From NCBI GenBank assembly GCA_028383305.1, contig JAOEVD010000013.1, positions 1 to 64,000 on the forward strand: 64,000 bases of DNA, in the 5' to 3' direction. The notes below the pieces were generated by a model. That model saw only the letters and a program-made list of their open reading frames with translations, did no database searches and was not told where the DNA came from. Source of the DNA: Candidatus Puniceispirillum sp. Lineage in GTDB: Bacteria; Pseudomonadota; Alphaproteobacteria; Puniceispirillales; Puniceispirillaceae. A program made the position numbers and the translations under genes. Of this stretch, positions 61,781 through 64,000 are shown piece after piece (the first letter of the stretch is position 1; each line of letters begins with the position of its first letter).

Positions 61781-64000
61781 ATGAAAATCAAGTCAGAATT
61801 CAAACCGTTCCAAAGTAAGGCAACTTACTTTTCTCCTCTGGCGCTGATAACGTTGGCGGCTTGTGGCGGCGGCAGCGGTGGTGTCGCGGTATCTGGTGGT
61901 GCTGCTGGTGCTGGCGGTGCGGTTATCAAAGGGCCCTTGGAAAATGCTTTAGTATTTATTGACTACGATCAGGATGGAACGCAGGATGCTGGCGAACCGA
62001 GCGTTCGGACAAATGCTGATGGAAGTTACTTTATTGAGCATGCGGCGGGCAAGGACGATACCGACCCCTATGATGTCGTTGCCGTAGCGGATGCTGGGAC
62101 GGTAGACGCTTCGACTGGTGCTTCTGCTTCGGGGTTCACGCTCTCCGCTCCAAAAGACGCGACCGTTGTCACTCCAACCACAACCATGGTCACGAAATCA
62201 GGGGGCGCTTTGACAGCCGCTGATGTTGCGACGGCGCTTGGACTTCCTGCAGGGGTCGATCCTTTGACCTTCAACCCATACGCATCAGGGGTGAATGCTG
62301 CTGATGCGCTAGCGGTAGAAAAGGTGGCGCAGCAGGTTATGGGTGCCGTTACGGCTTTTGGGGCGTCGTTAGAAGGAGCGGGTGCAAGTGCGGATGACGC
62401 CTTTTCGTTGGCGTTGGATTCCATAGTGGCAGTTGTAGAAGATAATAAAGCTGCTAGCACGACTTTAGATTTGACTGATGCGGCTGACATTGCGTCGATC
62501 GCAACCAAGGCAGATACTTTGATTGGGACTGCAGATTACGCATCTACATCAGGCGGCGGTTGGGGTGGTGCGGCCTGGACAGCGCTGAAGTCCAATACAA
62601 CTGATGCGATTAAAGCTGTGGCCGACAATATCGCCGCGGTTGATTCGCTTACCTCTGATGCCGCAAAGGGTTCATTCGGTAACGTTGAGGTGTTGAAGGC
62701 GCAGGTAAAGAGTGCGGCTGTGGCTGAAAAAGCGCAAGCTGGTGATGGTGTTGGTGTAATTGAATTTATGAACGCAGCCAACGTGGCATCGTCAGCGAGC
62801 AATCTGGCGCCAACCGCAATAGCGCTGGGCACTACAAGTATCTCGGAGGCTGCAGACAGCTTGGTAGTTGGCACCGTGACAACGACAGATCCGGATCAGC
62901 CAGACGATACCCCTTTCAAATACTCATTAGCACAAGTTGCCGGTGAGGATTTCGCCAAATTCAGTATTAATGAATCCACTGGAGTTTTGACATTACTTGA
63001 GCAGCCGGATTTTGAGACAAAAGCATCCTACAAGGTGTCCGTCAAGTCCGAAGACAGTGGGGGCAAGACGCTTGTTGAGGCCATCACTGTCAGCGTTGTT
63101 GATGCGAATGATCCGCCAACGTTAGATGGTGTTACTGGGTTAGCCTCAGTCGAAAACGCTGCTGATGCGACAGGTACATTCACTGCTGTTGACTCCAATG
63201 GTGATACATTGACTTACTTAATCCCCGGTGTTAGCGCAACTAACGGCGTCTACACTGTTGACGGGACATATGGAACCCTAACGCTCACAGAGGCTACTGG
63301 CGCTTACACCTACGCACTTAATAACAGCAACTCGACTGTCAACGATCTGTTGGAATACGCAGAAACCAATCAGGTCGAAAAAATCACTTCTCCTACTGCT
63401 CCTACAATAGCGGTAGGGGACAAATTTAAGGTTTCCATAAATAGCATAGATATTGAAACAGCCGCGGCTGTGGGAACGGAATCCGGGTTAGCTGGCATAG
63501 TGGATCTGCTTAACACTGCAAATGCCGCGCCCCTTGTGGCTGGCACTTTTGCCGTTGATGGAAGCGATATTACGTTTACCTACACTGCAACTGGCAAGCA
63601 GGCAGGAACGATAAGCAAGCTTCTCTTCATGGATTCGAGCGCGGGCACCGCTTACGACTCGGGGACAGGGACTGGGGCAGAGCTGACTGCGGGTGCATCT
63701 AACTTTTTAACTGAGACATTCAACATTCAAGTTCATGATACCAATTACTATGTAACCAAGGCTGTGAGTTTTAACATCCAAGGTAAAAATGACATTGCAA
63801 CGCTGAATATTCCCACTGATGGCCTGGTGACTGAAGTTACGAACGATAGTGTTGTGACCGCGACTGGGGTCATTACCGCTGCAGATTTGGACAGTGACAC
63901 CCCAACTGTGACCCTGACTGGTGTGTCGACAGTAACTGACGTATCTGGCACAGACACGTATCAAAAGGTTGGGACGTACGGTACCTTAGTAATGAATAAG
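61781..64000 (+). CDS. Giant modular surface protein (adhesin-like), 3' end missing
   Basis: 740 codons run without a stop to the window end. A signal-like start ends in a lipobox-like ALITLAACGGG, then a Gly-rich spacer. Residues about 50-90 resemble an SdrD/Cna-B domain (GPLENALVFIDYDQDG and GEPSVRTNADGSYFI). An Ala-rich helical part follows at about 90-360. Then come a cadherin-like repeat (about 380-445; EDFAKFSINESTGVLTLLEQ), a VCBS-type repeat (GTYGTLTLTEATGAYTYAL), the module shared with FlgK and FliD (about 531-639) and another VCBS-like start. It is divergent from the type I exporter, whose likely cargo it is, although an N-terminal lipobox is unusual for such cargo. Confidence 0.85.
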   Translation, partial: MKIKSEFKPFQSKATYFSPLALITLAACGGGSGGVAVSGGAAGAGGAVIKGPLENALVFIDYDQDGTQDAGEPSVRTNADGSYFIEHAAGKDDTDPYDVVAVADAGTVDASTGASASGFTLSAPKDATVVTPTTTMVTKSGGALTAADVATALGLPAGVDPLTFNPYASGVNAADALAVEKVAQQVMGAVTAFGASLEGAGASADDAFSLALDSIVAVVEDNKAASTTLDLTDAADIASIATKADTLIGTADYASTSGGGWGGAAWTALKSNTTDAIKAVADNIAAVDSLTSDAAKGSFGNVEVLKAQVKSAAVAEKAQAGDGVGVIEFMNAANVASSASNLAPTAIALGTTSISEAADSLVVGTVTTTDPDQPDDTPFKYSLAQVAGEDFAKFSINESTGVLTLLEQPDFETKASYKVSVKSEDSGGKTLVEAITVSVVDANDPPTLDGVTGLASVENAADATGTFTAVDSNGDTLTYLIPGVSATNGVYTVDGTYGTLTLTEATGAYTYALNNSNSTVNDLLEYAETNQVEKITSPTAPTIAVGDKFKVSINSIDIETAAAVGTESGLAGIVDLLNTANAAPLVAGTFAVDGSDITFTYTATGKQAGTISKLLFMDSSAGTAYDSGTGTGAELTAGASNFLTETFNIQVHDTNYYVTKAVSFNIQGKNDIATLNIPTDGLVTEVTNDSVVTATGVITAADLDSDTPTVTLTGVSTVTDVSGTDTYQKVGTYGTLVMNK
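63371..63697 (+). repeat. Shared ~108-residue module, surface-protein copy
   Basis: Reads QVEKITSPTAPTIAVGDKFK, IETAAAV, GIVDLLNTANAAPLVAGTF and GTISKLLFMDSSAGTAYDSG. The pattern and spacing are the same as in flgK and in both fliD copies, although the gene has no flagellar function in its other domains. Confidence 0.88.

Noticed and set aside
62068-62874. Minus-strand Ala/Ser-rich frames opposite the surface protein
   Set aside because: Antisense shadows of an uninterrupted coding frame running from 61781 to the end.

Overview
The window is almost entirely a flagellar superlocus of a Gram-negative bacterium. L- and P-ring genes, TolC-type export and lipoproteins show an outer membrane. The best guess is a marine, moderately AT-rich proteobacterium, possibly of the alphaproteobacterial SAR116 type; the sequence gives no 16S or other marker to settle this. 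Marine life is suggested by giant surface proteins and by stator proteins that look like the sodium-type PomA/PomB.

Layout. (1) Positions 2-12628: the rod, ring, hook and junction genes flgE(partial)-F-G-H-I-J-K-L. (2) 12795-24858: a TPR-methyltransferase, two convergent flagellins (757 and 1114 aa) sharing one terminator, an unknown 162-aa gene and a giant fliD cap gene. (3) 25063-26787: a ClC-type channel gene with altered gating residues. (4) 27271-30580: fliS, a fliT-like gene and two sigma-54 activators of complementary architecture. (5) 30598-44529: the basal body, switch and export set fliE-F-G-H-I-J-K-L-M-N-O-P-Q-R-flhB, followed to 46553 by four tightly packed unknown genes. (6) 47029-48985: motBA. 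(7) 49195-52080: a secreted DUF1566-like protein, a small membrane protein, rpoN and a small unknown gene. (8) 52211-55786: a membrane protein plus M23 endopeptidase pair divergent from three tandem bactofilins, the first cut by an in-frame TGA. (9) 55880-61256: two small genes and a type I secretion system (HlyD, ABC, TolC-like). (10) 61781 to the window end: a giant surface protein, divergent from the secretion system.

Regulation. Twelve sites match the sigma-54 -24/-12 promoter (GG-N10-GC in a 16-nt core). They lie before flgG, fliC (two), fliD, fliS, the FlbD-like activator, fliK, fliO, motA, the DUF1566-like gene, a 76-aa gene and the M23 operon. With rpoN and two activators in the same window this looks like a self-contained sigma-54 flagellar regulon, and it draws three loci not normally called flagellar into it.

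The most unusual feature is a shared protein module of about 108 residues. It occurs in FlgK, twice in tandem in FliD, and in the surface protein next to the type I exporter. Cadherin-like segments are likewise shared by both flagellins, FliD and the surface protein. The axial flagellar proteins have been enlarged with the same building blocks that make up the cell-surface adhesin. No tRNA, rRNA, CRISPR array or insertion sequence was seen.
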